A DNA stretch of 64,000 nt from JABMQB01 sp964408795 (GTDB taxonomy: Bacteria > Bacteroidota > Bacteroidia > Bacteroidales > Prolixibacteraceae), in NCBI GenBank assembly GCA_964408795.1, contig CAYPAW010000114.1, positions 53,333 through 117,332 on the forward strand, read 5' to 3'. Position 1 is the first letter of the stretch. Each line of letters opens with the position of its first letter. Below, piece by piece: positions 35,546-44,570 of this stretch. The notes beneath the pieces were generated by a model. That model worked only from the letters and a program-made list of their open reading frames with translations, made no database searches and was not told the origin of the DNA. The position numbers and the translations under genes are program-made.

Positions 35546-36694
35546 ATGGTGCATTTTATGAAGACCGCATACTTTTTTCTGTTTTTGCTGGTATGGAATC
35601 CGTCCGGTGTTTCTGCTGTATCTTTATTGGACGAATCCACCCATGATCCGGAGCAACATTCCGGGGAAGAGGAACCGGCATCAGGATCCCGTGAAGAAGA
35701 AGATTTTCAGGCAGGTGAGTTCATCATGGAACATGTTAGGGATTCCTATGAATGGCATTTAACCTCCTTTAATGAGACCCATATCTGTATTCCACTGCCG
35801 GTGATTCTCTACAATAAAAATCCCGGTCTGCATGAAGGAAGGCATTTTTTTGTTTTCATGTCCTCGAAGTTTCATCACGGTCATTCCGACTATAAAGGGT
35901 TTCGGATTTCAACCCAAAAAAAGAACAACGGTAAGATTGTGGAGCTGGATGAACAGGGAGCCGAAAAGGGGAGGCCCCTGGATTTTTCGATGACCAAAAC
36001 GGTATCCGGAGCCTTGCTGACTGCCCTTCTTGTGGTGTGGATATTTCTTTCGGTTGCCCGCTCAGCCAGACGCAATAAAGGCAAAGCCCCGAGAGGGTTG
36101 CAGAACCTCTTTGAGCCGGTGATCCTTTTTGTAAGGGATGAAGTAGCCAGGCCGGTCATCGGAGAAGAAAAATACGAGCGGTTTATGCCGTTTCTGTTAA
36201 CCCTTTTCTTTTTTATTCTGATCAATAATCTTACCGGACTGATCCCGGTTTTTCCTTTCGGGGCCAATGTAACCGGGAATATTTCGGTTACCCTCGTGCT
36301 GGCCCTTTTCACTTTCCTGGTGACAGTGATAAGCGGCAACAGGCATTACTGGAAAGAGGTATTCAATCCCGATGTACCCTTGCCGTTAAAATTTCCGGTT
36401 CCTTTAATGCAGGTCCTGGAGATTCTGGGTATGTTCACAAAACCTTTTGTACTCATGATCCGTTTGTTTGCCAACATGTTGGCCGGGCATATGATCCTTG
36501 CTGTTTTTGTCAGTCTGATCTTTGTTTTTGCAGCCGTATTGGGACCGGTAGCCGGCTTGGTTATCAGCCCGGTGTCCATAGGACTTTCCATTTTTATTTT
36601 GTTGCTTGATATTTTGGTTTCGTTTATACAGGCTTATGTTTTTACCCTGTTGTCGGCGCTCTATTTTGGGATGGCGACAGCAGAACATCATTAA
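35546..36694 (+). CDS. atpB: ATP synthase Fo subunit a
   Basis: Proton-channel subunit of F1Fo-ATPase in the inner membrane. At 382 residues it is longer than E. coli AtpB (271) because of an N-terminal signal-like helix and ~150-residue exported acidic region (GEEEPASGSREEEDF), normal in Bacteroidota. The conserved core starts near residue 205, with LTLFFFILINNLTGLIP and the essential arginine helix in KPFVLMIRLFANMLAGHMI, and ends with VSFIQAYVFTLLSALYFGMA. Starts ATG at 35546, with a second in-frame ATG four codons later. Confidence 0.95.
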   Translation: MVHFMKTAYFFLFLLVWNPSGVSAVSLLDESTHDPEQHSGEEEPASGSREEEDFQAGEFIMEHVRDSYEWHLTSFNETHICIPLPVILYNKNPGLHEGRHFFVFMSSKFHHGHSDYKGFRISTQKKNNGKIVELDEQGAEKGRPLDFSMTKTVSGALLTALLVVWIFLSVARSARRNKGKAPRGLQNLFEPVILFVRDEVARPVIGEEKYERFMPFLLTLFFFILINNLTGLIPVFPFGANVTGNISVTLVLALFTFLVTVISGNRHYWKEVFNPDVPLPLKFPVPLMQVLEILGMFTKPFVLMIRLFANMLAGHMILAVFVSLIFVFAAVLGPVAGLVISPVSIGLSIFILLLDILVSFIQAYVFTLLSALYFGMATAEHH

Positions 36695-36718
36695 TATTAA
36701 CTTTTTAAATTACTACGT

Positions 36719-37003
36719 ATGTTATCAGCTATTTTAACCGTATTGCTTCAAGCCACGGAAGCCACGGAAGTCACGGCCGGTGCTGCGATCAGTCAGGTAG
36801 GAGCTGCCCTGGGGGCTGCTCTGGTTGCGATTGGTGCAGCCTGGGGAATCAGTAGAATAGGAATTTCCGCCATGGAGGCTATTGCCCGTCAACCGGAATC
36901 TGCAGGGGATGTCCGGTCCAACATGATCGTTTCAGCCGCTTTGATTGAAGGCGTTTGCTTCTTTGCTGTTATTGTTTGTGCGCTCGTAATCTTATTGAAG
37001 TAA
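36719..37003 (+). CDS. atpE: ATP synthase Fo subunit c
   Basis: Ring-forming proteolipid of 94 residues with two helices. The first contains the packed-glycine/alanine run GAALGAALVAIGAAWGISR, the loop is AIARQPESAGDVRSN, and the ion-binding glutamate is E77 in AALIEGVCFF. The residue after the glutamate is glycine and the first helix lacks the Gln of sodium-type rings, so a proton-type ring is expected. It lies between atpB and atpF. Confidence 0.96.
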   Translation: MLSAILTVLLQATEATEVTAGAAISQVGAALGAALVAIGAAWGISRIGISAMEAIARQPESAGDVRSNMIVSAALIEGVCFFAVIVCALVILLK

Positions 37004-37070
37004 CAGCGTATGTTTTTATATCCCGGAAGAACCGGGATTGTTGAATCCGTTAAATAAAAAAACGCAGGGA

Positions 37071-37565
37071 ATGGGACTAGTAACACCAAATCCAGGGACG
37101 ATCATCTGGTTGGTTATCATTTTTGGTATCGTGCTTTATATTTTGAAACGGTTTGCCTGGAAACCGATTTTGTATCTTTTGAAAGAGAGGGAACGATCCA
37201 TTGCAGCAGCCTTGCGGTCTGCCGATAAAGCACGGGAAGAGGTGGAAGGATTGAAAGCGGATCACGAAAAAGTGATCCGGGAAACCCGGCTTGAAAAAGA
37301 AACCATCCTCAAAGAAGCCAGAGAGCTAAAGAGCAGAATCGTTATGGAAGCCCGGGAAAAGGCCCATCAGGAAACCCTGAAAAGCATCGGGCAGGCACGT
37401 ATGCAAATCGAAAGAGAGAAAACCGCAGCCCTTGAAGCCATGAAAATCCAGATTGCTCACTTTTCGATAGAAATCGCTGAAAAACTGATCCGCAAAGAAT
37501 TGACTGCCCCGGGCGGACAAGAAAAAATCGTGGACCAGCTGATCAATGATTTGAAATTGAACTAA
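37071..37565 (+). CDS. atpF: ATP synthase Fo subunit b
   Basis: Peripheral-stalk subunit of about 164 residues: one membrane helix (IIWLVIIFGIVLYILKRFAW) then a long charged coiled coil (RSADKAREEVEGLKADHEKV onwards). A longer frame reaches a TTG at 37038, but the ATG at 37071 (MGLVTPNPGTI) matches the family N-terminus. It precedes atpH by four bases. Confidence 0.94.
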   Translation: MGLVTPNPGTIIWLVIIFGIVLYILKRFAWKPILYLLKERERSIAAALRSADKAREEVEGLKADHEKVIRETRLEKETILKEARELKSRIVMEAREKAHQETLKSIGQARMQIEREKTAALEAMKIQIAHFSIEIAEKLIRKELTAPGGQEKIVDQLINDLKLN

Positions 37566-37569
37566 GGGA

Positions 37570-38118
37570 ATGAATGATAGTTTAATTACCGTAAGGTATG
37601 CCAGGGCTCTCTTTTTACTGGCCAAAGAAAAGAGATTGTTGAATCGATACAAAGCGGATATCGAACAGGTGGCCAATGTATGCAGTCAATCGGCTGATTT
37701 TATCCGTTTTTTGACCAATCCCGTAATCCGGACATCGAAAAAAAAGACCATACTCTCAGAAATCTTTGCCCATACGGTGCATGAGGGTACACTGAATTTT
37801 TTGCATCTGATCGTTAAAAATAATCGGGAGCATTACATTCCCGGTATATGCCGCGATTTTCTCGGCCTGATACGCCAGGAGATGGATATTAAAATGGCAG
37901 TCATAACTACGGCAACGGAGTTTTCAGAAGAAGCAAAAGAGAAGATCAAACAAAGCCTGGAAAAGGCGTTTCATTCAAAAATTGAACTTACAGGAAAAAC
38001 AAACCCACGAATCCTTGGAGGGATGATCTTACGGATTGATGACAAACAGCTGGATGCAAGCCTGGCCACTCAGTTACGAAAAATCAAAACCACCCTCCTG
38101 GAGACAGAATTTGAATAA
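37570..38118 (+). CDS. atpH: ATP synthase F1 subunit delta
   Basis: Stalk subunit of 182 residues joining F1 to the b subunits. It has the family N-terminus (VRYARALFLLAKEKRLL), the conserved FLTNPVI segment and a C-terminal NPRILGGMILRIDDKQLDASL, which is the AtpH signature. It lies between atpF and atpA. Confidence 0.94.
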   Translation: MNDSLITVRYARALFLLAKEKRLLNRYKADIEQVANVCSQSADFIRFLTNPVIRTSKKKTILSEIFAHTVHEGTLNFLHLIVKNNREHYIPGICRDFLGLIRQEMDIKMAVITTATEFSEEAKEKIKQSLEKAFHSKIELTGKTNPRILGGMILRIDDKQLDASLATQLRKIKTTLLETEFE

Positions 38119-38142
38119 TTGAACAGACTAAAAAAGGGACCC

Positions 38143-39729
38143 ATGGTACAAATTAAAGCGGCTGAAGTATCCCGGATTTTAAAAAGGCAACTGGAAAATT
38201 TCAAAACCGGCGCAACCCTGGAGGAAGTTGGCACCGTATTACAGATAGGCGATGGTATTGCCCGTATATATGGGCTTTCAAATGTTGAATCCAACGAGAT
38301 GATTGAGTTCGAAAACGGAGTCAAAGGCATCGTTTTGAACCTTGAGGAAGACAATGTAGGTGCGGTTTTGCTGGGACCTTCAGAAGAGATTGGTGAAGGC
38401 GATACCGTGAAAAGATTGCAGCGCATAGCTTCAGTGAGGGTCGGGGAAGGCCTTTTGGGCCGCGTGATCAATACCATTGGGGAACCTATTGATGGCAAAG
38501 GTCCTGTTCAGGGGAAATTGATTGAGATGCCCCTGGAACGAAAAGCTCCCGGGGTGATCTTTCGCCAGCCGGTGAAAAAACCCCTCCAGACCGGTCTTAA
38601 ATCCATTGATTCCATGATCCCCATCGGACGAGGCCAGCGGGAATTGATCATCGGAGACCGGCAAACCGGCAAAACGGCCATAGCCATTGATACCATTATT
38701 AACCAACGGGAAAACTTCGAAAAAGGAAAACCGGTTTACTGTATTTACGTCACCATAGGACAGAAAGGATCCACTGTGGCCAATACAGCCGCCACCCTGG
38801 AGAAATACGGAGCCATGGATTATACGGTTGTGGTCGCCGCTACAGCAGCCAATCCGGCTGCCCTTCAGTTTTATGCTCCCTTTGCAGGAGCAGCTATCGG
38901 GGAATATTTCCGCGATACGGGACGCGATGCGGTAATTATTTACGATGATCTTTCCAAGCAGGCCGTGTCCTACCGGGAGGTTTCCCTTCTCTTGCGCCGG
39001 CCTCCGGGACGGGAAGCCTATCCGGGCGATATTTTTTATCTGCATTCGCGATTGCTGGAAAGAGCAGCAAAAATCATCGAATCGGATGAGGTAGCTGCCC
39101 GCATGAATGACCTCCCGGAGGGTCTGAAAGGGAAAGTGAAAGGAGGTGGCTCCCTGACGGCCCTTCCTATTATTGAAACCCAGGCAGGCGATGTGTCGGC
39201 ATATATTCCTACGAACGTTATTTCAATTACTGACGGACAGATATTCCTGGATTCGAATCTTTTCAATGCGGGAATCCGCCCGGCGATCAATGTAGGAATT
39301 TCGGTTTCCCGCGTTGGGGGCAATGCACAGATTAAATCCATGAAAAAAATTGCCGGCACCCTAAAACTGGACCAGGCACAGTTCCGCGAGCTGGAAGCAT
39401 TCGCAAAATTTGGCTCCGACCTGGATGCCGCCACCATGCGCATTCTGAATAAAGGGCATAAAAATGTGGAAATCCTGAAACAACGACAATTCTCCCCTAT
39501 GAAGATCGAACACCAGATCGCCATTATCTATTGTGGGGTGAAGGAGTTGTTGCGTCAGGTGCCGATCGAAAAGGTGAAGGATTTCGAATCCGGGTTTCTG
39601 GAAAAAATGGAAATGGAACACCGCGAAACACTGAATGAATTGCGCGACGGAACCCTCACTCAGGAAAGTGAAGAGGTATTGCGAAAAGTAGCGGCTGAGG
39701 TGTTGGAGCAATATAAAAAAACAACATAA
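38143..39729 (+). CDS. atpA: ATP synthase F1 subunit alpha
   Basis: Non-catalytic nucleotide-binding subunit, about 528 residues. Walker A GDRQTGKTAIAID, Walker B-like AVIIYDDLSK, the alpha signature PAINVGISVSRVG and LPIIETQAGDVSAYIPTNVIS are all present. An upstream in-frame TTG at 38119 overlaps the end of atpH; the ATG at 38143 (MVQIKAAEVSRIL) is the expected start. atpG follows after 66 bases. Confidence 0.97.
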   Translation: MVQIKAAEVSRILKRQLENFKTGATLEEVGTVLQIGDGIARIYGLSNVESNEMIEFENGVKGIVLNLEEDNVGAVLLGPSEEIGEGDTVKRLQRIASVRVGEGLLGRVINTIGEPIDGKGPVQGKLIEMPLERKAPGVIFRQPVKKPLQTGLKSIDSMIPIGRGQRELIIGDRQTGKTAIAIDTIINQRENFEKGKPVYCIYVTIGQKGSTVANTAATLEKYGAMDYTVVVAATAANPAALQFYAPFAGAAIGEYFRDTGRDAVIIYDDLSKQAVSYREVSLLLRRPPGREAYPGDIFYLHSRLLERAAKIIESDEVAARMNDLPEGLKGKVKGGGSLTALPIIETQAGDVSAYIPTNVISITDGQIFLDSNLFNAGIRPAINVGISVSRVGGNAQIKSMKKIAGTLKLDQAQFRELEAFAKFGSDLDAATMRILNKGHKNVEILKQRQFSPMKIEHQIAIIYCGVKELLRQVPIEKVKDFESGFLEKMEMEHRETLNELRDGTLTQESEEVLRKVAAEVLEQYKKTT

Positions 39730-39795
39730 AAAGGGAATGCAGGCCGGCAGGATGTAGAATTCAAACACTCCATATTCGATAAACCGGCACAAGAT

Positions 39796-40674
39796 ATGGC
39801 AGGACTCAAAGAAATACGGACAAGGATCGCTACGGTGAAAACCACAAGACAGGTAACCAATGCGATGAAAATGGTTTCAGCAGCCCGCCTGAAAAAGGCA
39901 CAGGATGCAATTATGCAATTCCGTCCCTATGCTGAAAAAATGCATCACCTGTTGACCCTGTTGCGGGCCAATATGGAAAACACCGACGATTCGGTGTTCA
40001 CACGGCCCGGAAAAGGCAAAAAGGTGCTGATGGTCCTTATTTCATCAAACCGGGGATTGTGCGGGGGCTTTAATATCAATATTACCAGAAAAGCCGCCGA
40101 CCGGGTACAGGATGCCTACCCTTACCTGATCGATGAAGGAAACGTGGATTTCCTGGCCATTGGAAAACAGGGAGAACACCAGTTGAAACATTATGGTTGC
40201 AACATGAAAGAAAACAGAAACGAACTGTACAACAATCTGAATTTTGAAAATGTTTCGCTCGTTGCCTCCGAAATTATGGAATCCTTTGCTACAGGGGAAT
40301 ACAGCTGTGTGGAACTGGTCTATAACAGCTTTCAGAATGCGGCAGTTCAGGAATTAACCATCGAACAATTTCTTCCGGTGGAGATCAATGGGGACGAAAA
40401 ACAAGAAGTTCGTTTTGATTTAATTTACGAACCTTCAAAAGCATACATTGTTCAGGAATTGATTCCCCGGATCTTAAAAATTCAGTTTTACAAAGCCATG
40501 CTTGACTCCCATGCTTCTGAACATGGGGCACGCATGACGGCCATGCACTTAGCTACAGACAATGCCACAGAACTCCTGAAAGAGCTGAACCTGGCTTACA
40601 ACAAAGCCCGCCAGGCATCCATAACCAATGAACTACTGGAGATTGTTAGCGGAGCAGAAGCCCTGAAAGGCTAA
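39796..40674 (+). CDS. atpG: ATP synthase F1 subunit gamma
   Basis: Rotor subunit of 292 residues, with the N-terminal coiled-coil motif LKEIRTRIATVKTTRQVTNAMKMVSAARLKKAQ, the central LMVLISSNRGLCGGFN and the C-terminal NATELLKELNLAYNKARQASIT. It ends the ATP synthase cluster: beta (atpD) and epsilon (atpC) are not in the window and must lie elsewhere. Its stop shares bases with the stop of the convergent methyltransferase gene (CTAA). Confidence 0.96.
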   Translation: MAGLKEIRTRIATVKTTRQVTNAMKMVSAARLKKAQDAIMQFRPYAEKMHHLLTLLRANMENTDDSVFTRPGKGKKVLMVLISSNRGLCGGFNINITRKAADRVQDAYPYLIDEGNVDFLAIGKQGEHQLKHYGCNMKENRNELYNNLNFENVSLVASEIMESFATGEYSCVELVYNSFQNAAVQELTIEQFLPVEINGDEKQEVRFDLIYEPSKAYIVQELIPRILKIQFYKAMLDSHASEHGARMTAMHLATDNATELLKELNLAYNKARQASITNELLEIVSGAEALKG

Positions 40675-41396
40675 TCAGAACGTTTTGTTACTCTTCCAAT
40701 CACCACTACATTGTTGACCTGCTCCATGCCGTACTTTTCCATCCGTTGTTTGAATTCGTTCACTTTGGGGAGAAGCTCTCTGTATACTGGTTTATGCTTC
40801 AGGGGTTCCAGGTGTTTTTTCAGTTGATGGATCCAGTAATCTTCCGGGTGGTTGGGGGTGATGAGATTGATGCCTTCGGAGTACTCAAATGTGGATTCGA
40901 TGAAAATTCCGTTTTCCCGAATGATGTTTAGTATTTCTTGTTTCGTCCATGTTTCCCGATGAAATTGGCCGTTCAGGCGGTCGACATAGCTTTTCAGATG
41001 GTGGTAGAACTTCCGGTTTTCCTGGGCCGGAGTAAGATGATCGCTGATGTGTTCGTTGATAACCATCCAACCTCCGGATTTCGTTACTCTTTTCATTTCT
41101 GAAAACGAAGTTTCCGGATCAGGAAGATGGTGCAGCCCGTTGGAGATGGAAACCAGATCGAACTGCCCATCTTCAAAAGCCAGTTTTTCAGCATTCATCG
41201 CAAAAAAATGAAGGTTCACATCCTGAAGTATTTCTGCTGCCATGTTTAATGAGGCTGTATTTGGATCGATTCCGGTGAGGTTGGCTCCTGGAAAAAGATC
41301 CCTCAGGATGCGGAGAAACTCCCCCTTTCCGGTGGCCACATCGAGAATTGTTTCAACAGGGGTGTTGCAAAAATATTCCTTCAGTTTATCCATCAT
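40671..41396 (-). CDS. Class I SAM-dependent methyltransferase (UbiE-like)
   Basis: A 241-residue methyltransferase with an intact motif I (ETILDVATGKGEFLRIL), acidic residue (LTGIDPN), motif IV (FDLVSISNGLHHLPD) and post-I segments resembling the UbiE/COQ5 and small-molecule group. Substrate unknown. It converges with atpG, sharing four bases, and lies next to dusB with a 59-base gap. Confidence 0.87.
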   Translation of the reverse strand: MMDKLKEYFCNTPVETILDVATGKGEFLRILRDLFPGANLTGIDPNTASLNMAAEILQDVNLHFFAMNAEKLAFEDGQFDLVSISNGLHHLPDPETSFSEMKRVTKSGGWMVINEHISDHLTPAQENRKFYHHLKSYVDRLNGQFHRETWTKQEILNIIRENGIFIESTFEYSEGINLITPNHPEDYWIHQLKKHLEPLKHKPVYRELLPKVNEFKQRMEKYGMEQVNNVVVIGRVTKRSD

Positions 41397-41455
41397 TCAC
41401 TGTTTCGATGACAATACCTGGTTCCAGCGGATTCGGTAAGACAATCCTTTCGGTT

Positions 41456-42520
41456 TCAATGCAAGCTTGCTTTGTCATAATCGATGGGTTGTCCGGTGTA
41501 TTTTTCCCGGATCTGATCAAGTATATGGTTTACTTCGTTGTAAGTATCTGCGCGCAGCAAGGTTGTTTTTATTTCCCTGAAGTTGGGTAAGCCCGGGAAA
41601 TATTTCGCCAAATGACGGCGCATCATGAGAATGGCTTTTTTCTCCTGTTCTTTCCATTGGCAGGTTATTTGCAACTGTTCCCGGGCTTTTTCGACAGCCT
41701 GATCGACCGTTACGGAAGGGGGGATTTCGCCTTTTGCGAGGTAATTTTTTATTTCTTTGAAGATCCAGGGTCTTCCGATTGCGGGTCTACCGATCATAAG
41801 GCCGTCTACGCCGGTTTGTTCCACGAGTTGTTTTGCCTTTTGGGCTCCGGTTATATCGCCGTTTCCTATAACCGGAATTTTCATGCGGGGATTTCTTTTG
41901 ACTTTGCCGATGAGCGTCCAGTCGGCACGACCGGTATATAACTGATCGCGGGTGCGTCCGTGAATGGCAAGGGCAACAATCCCGGCATCCTGAAGCCGTT
42001 CCGCAGCTTCCACAATGGGCTGGTTTTGTTGATCCCAGCCCAGGCGGATCTTTGCTGTCACCGGAAGATGAACCGCCCGGACCACCTGCTTTGCCATCTC
42101 CTGCATCTTAGGCAGGTCCTTGAGCAACGCAGCCCCCGCACCCTTGTTGACAATTTTTTTCATGGGACACCCAAAATTAAGATCAATAAAATCGGGACCG
42201 GCCTCCTCAACTATTTTTGCTGCTGTAACCATGGTTCCGATGTCGTGCCCGAACAACTGGATACCTGCCGGATGATCAAAATCAAAAAGCTTCATTTTTT
42301 CCCGGGTCTTCGGAACATGACGGATCAAGGCTTCCGAGGAAACAAATTCTGTGTACATCACATCGGCTCCGTATTTCTTGCACATATACCGGAACGATGA
42401 ATAGGTCACATCTTCCATCGGGGCCAGAAACAAAGGAAGCAAACCGGGTTCAGAATTTCCGGCGGACTTCGTGTGAAATGGATTTATGGGGGTCGTTATC
42501 TTTTCAATAAAATCGTTCAT
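41456..42520 (-). CDS. dusB: tRNA-dihydrouridine synthase DusB
   Basis: Flavin enzyme that reduces uridines in the tRNA D-loop to dihydrouridine. Its TIM-barrel hallmarks are LFLAPMEDVTYSSFRYMCKKYGAD, the catalytic-Cys motif NFGCPMKKIVNKGAGAALL, the substrate/FMN segment VALAIHGRTRDQLYTGRADW and VDGLMIGRPAIGRPW. The C-terminal helical domain follows. Length 354 residues is usual. A promoter with both boxes lies upstream. Confidence 0.95.
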   Translation of the reverse strand: MNDFIEKITTPINPFHTKSAGNSEPGLLPLFLAPMEDVTYSSFRYMCKKYGADVMYTEFVSSEALIRHVPKTREKMKLFDFDHPAGIQLFGHDIGTMVTAAKIVEEAGPDFIDLNFGCPMKKIVNKGAGAALLKDLPKMQEMAKQVVRAVHLPVTAKIRLGWDQQNQPIVEAAERLQDAGIVALAIHGRTRDQLYTGRADWTLIGKVKRNPRMKIPVIGNGDITGAQKAKQLVEQTGVDGLMIGRPAIGRPWIFKEIKNYLAKGEIPPSVTVDQAVEKAREQLQITCQWKEQEKKAILMMRRHLAKYFPGLPNFREIKTTLLRADTYNEVNHILDQIREKYTGQPIDYDKASLH

Positions 42521-42555
42521 TTCTTATATTTCCCTTTTTCCGGGAGATAGCCGGA

Positions 42556-42587
42556 CAAAAGTAATGCTTATTTTTGCGTATCAAAAA
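42556..42587 (-). promoter_or_regulatory. Promoter of dusB
   Basis: On the minus strand TTTTTG (42582-42587 reversed) and TACTTTTG (42556-42563 reversed, exact TAnnTTTG) are 18 bases apart, and the -7 box is 35 bases from the dusB ATG. A TATTTTTG on the plus strand (42569-42576) overlaps and may be a divergent -7 box, though the DUF1080 gene is 120 bases away. Confidence 0.6.
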
Positions 42588-42698
42588 GGCTGAACCCCCT
42601 TGATTTCAACTTGCTGATGCAAAAAAACGGATTCTTTTCCGAAAAACGGTTTGGAATTTGTATTTTCACATGGACAAATTTAACGTAAATGCAACGTA

Positions 42699-43421
42699 AT
42701 GAAAAAACTGGTTATTTTGACAGGGTGTTTTTTATTTATGACCGGGATGATGTCCTGTACACATTCTGGCAAGAAAGCAGGTGAATTGAATACTCTTACC
42801 CAGGATGAACAGGAAGAAGGCTGGGAACTGCTTTTTGACGGCCATTCGCTGGATAACTGGAAAATCTTTAACGGAGGAGAGGTGACCGGCTGGAAAATCG
42901 TGGATGGAGTACTGGAGAATTCCGGAGTAGGTAGCGACCATGGGGGGGATATTATTACCCGAAAGCCGTATAGAAATTTTGAATTGTACCTCGAATGGAA
43001 CATTGCTCCCCAAAGCAATTCAGGTATCTTCTTCCATGTGGAAGAGGGGGAAGTGGAGGCGCTTTATCAATCGGGTCCTGAATACCAGCTGATTGATGAT
43101 GCAGGCTGGCCTTCTGAACTGGCCCCCGATCAGTATAGCGGAGCCAATTACGGAATGCATGTTCCGGAAGGGGGCGAAAAAGTCTCCGCAGAAACATGGA
43201 ATACTTCCCGGCTGATCGTGAAGGATACTCATGTTGAGCATTGGCTAAACGGAGTGAAGGTCGTAGAATATGAACTCTGGGATGACGATTGGTATGCCAG
43301 AAAAGCAGCCGGTAAATGGGCCGAAGAACCCCACTACGGAATGGCGGAAACCGGGAGCATCGGACTCCAGGACCATGGTGGACGGACAAAATTCAGAAAC
43401 CTGAAGATCAAAGAATTATAA
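42699..43421 (+). CDS. DUF1080 (3-keto-disaccharide hydrolase-type) lipoprotein
   Basis: Predicted lipoprotein of 240 residues: signal with lipobox MTGMMSC (C20), then a concanavalin-like beta-sandwich of the DUF1080 family. Family hallmarks are GWELLFDGHSLDNWK, LYLEWNIAPQSNSGIFFHVEEG, GPEYQLIDD, AETWNTSRLIVKDTHVEHWLNGVKV and the ending GSIGLQDHGGRTKFRNLKI. Characterised members cleave 3-keto-glycosides, working with Gfo/Idh/MocA-type dehydrogenases; one such exported oxidoreductase is at 57371-58711 but not adjacent. It stands alone between dusB and the CPBP protease gene. Confidence 0.9.
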   Translation: MKKLVILTGCFLFMTGMMSCTHSGKKAGELNTLTQDEQEEGWELLFDGHSLDNWKIFNGGEVTGWKIVDGVLENSGVGSDHGGDIITRKPYRNFELYLEWNIAPQSNSGIFFHVEEGEVEALYQSGPEYQLIDDAGWPSELAPDQYSGANYGMHVPEGGEKVSAETWNTSRLIVKDTHVEHWLNGVKVVEYELWDDDWYARKAAGKWAEEPHYGMAETGSIGLQDHGGRTKFRNLKIKEL

Positions 43422-43528
43422 ACCGCTCCCTGAAAGCTGGAAAAGCAGATTCCCGTCAGCCTGTAACTACCCATGGATCGAACAAGGGGGTCTTCATACC
43501 CCTGCTTTCATGCCGTGCAGAACCGCTC

Positions 43529-43561
43529 TTTTGTTTCCGTACACCGGAAAATATATATTTG
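43529..43561 (+). promoter_or_regulatory. Promoter of the CPBP protease gene
   Basis: TTTTG (43529-43533) and TATATTTG (43554-43561, exact TAnnTTTG) are 20 bases apart, the ideal Bacteroidota spacing, and the -7 box ends 23 bases before the ATG at 43585. This is among the best promoter matches in the window and supports the chosen start. Confidence 0.7.
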
Positions 43562-43584
43562 TAAAAATTCGTAAACCGCAACCT

Positions 43585-44535
43585 ATGGAGTTCACCGCAT
43601 TCAGGGGGAGGCACCCTTTTTTTCAGTTGATTCTGTCCCTGTTTATTATTCTTATTTGTTTTCTGGCCTGTACCCTGGTTGCTATGTTGATAGCTATTCC
43701 CCTTTTTGGTATTGATTCTCTGACTACCCTTCCTTCCGTTTTGGATGTAACCAATCCTGAGACCATCCGGATTCTCAAATATTTTCAGGTCATGCAAACC
43801 CTGGGAATGTTTGTTGTACCCCCCTTTGTTATAGCATGGCTTCTACGGGGGAAGATTTCAGACTTTCTTCTTTTGAACAGAGGGATTCCCGGAGTGTTAA
43901 TCCTTTTGGTTGTTTTTTTGGTTTTATTTGTTAATCCGTTTATAAATTTTCTGGGGAGTTTAAATGCAGGCATGGTTTTTCCCGAATGGCTTTCCGGGCT
44001 TGAAAAATGGATGCGTTCGGCAGAAGATCAGGCGGCCCGGTTGACCGAGATATTTCTGAAGGTGGATTCGTTTTCGGGATTATTGTTCAACCTTTTTATG
44101 ATTGCTGTATTACCGGCTCTTGGTGAAGAGTTGTTATTCCGGGGAGTCCTTCAGAGAATTATTACCCGGTGGCTCCGAAATGCCCATTGGGGAATAGCAA
44201 TTACTGCGGTTTTGTTCAGTGCTTTTCACCTTCAGTTTTACGGTTTTTTACCGCGTTTTCTGTTGGGACTGATCTTCGGTTATTTGTTGCTCTGGAGCGG
44301 ATCAGTATGGTTGCCTGTCATTGCACATTTTGTCAATAATGCAGCTGCTGTTGTGACCATGTGGATGGTGAACGAACAACGAATAAGCCCCGCGATAGAG
44401 GAAATCGGGACTACCCCCGAAGGTGCCTATATTACAGTGATCAGCTTGGCCCTGACGGGGATTCTGTTATGGATGATATACAAACAGGGAAAAGAAACAA
44501 TGCAGGGAAAAAACCATTCCCCCTCAACCGGTTGA
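43585..44535 (+). CDS. CPBP-family intramembrane metalloprotease
   Basis: Membrane protein of about 316 residues with 7-8 helices and the CPBP/CAAX-protease motifs: motif 1 EELLFRGVLQR (Glu-Glu and Arg), motif 2 LFSAFHLQFYG (Phe...His) and motif 3 HFVNNAAA (His, Asn). These supply the metal-binding residues of an intramembrane glutamic/metallo-protease. The frame can be extended to 43510, but the promoter just upstream places the start at the ATG at 43585 (MEFTAFRG). Function in Bacteroidota unknown; related proteins act in bacteriocin immunity or protein processing. Confidence 0.88.
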   Translation: MEFTAFRGRHPFFQLILSLFIILICFLACTLVAMLIAIPLFGIDSLTTLPSVLDVTNPETIRILKYFQVMQTLGMFVVPPFVIAWLLRGKISDFLLLNRGIPGVLILLVVFLVLFVNPFINFLGSLNAGMVFPEWLSGLEKWMRSAEDQAARLTEIFLKVDSFSGLLFNLFMIAVLPALGEELLFRGVLQRIITRWLRNAHWGIAITAVLFSAFHLQFYGFLPRFLLGLIFGYLLLWSGSVWLPVIAHFVNNAAAVVTMWMVNEQRISPAIEEIGTTPEGAYITVISLALTGILLWMIYKQGKETMQGKNHSPSTG

Positions 44536-44570
44536 TGGTTCCCCGGAAATGAAAATTCCCGGAATGCCTT

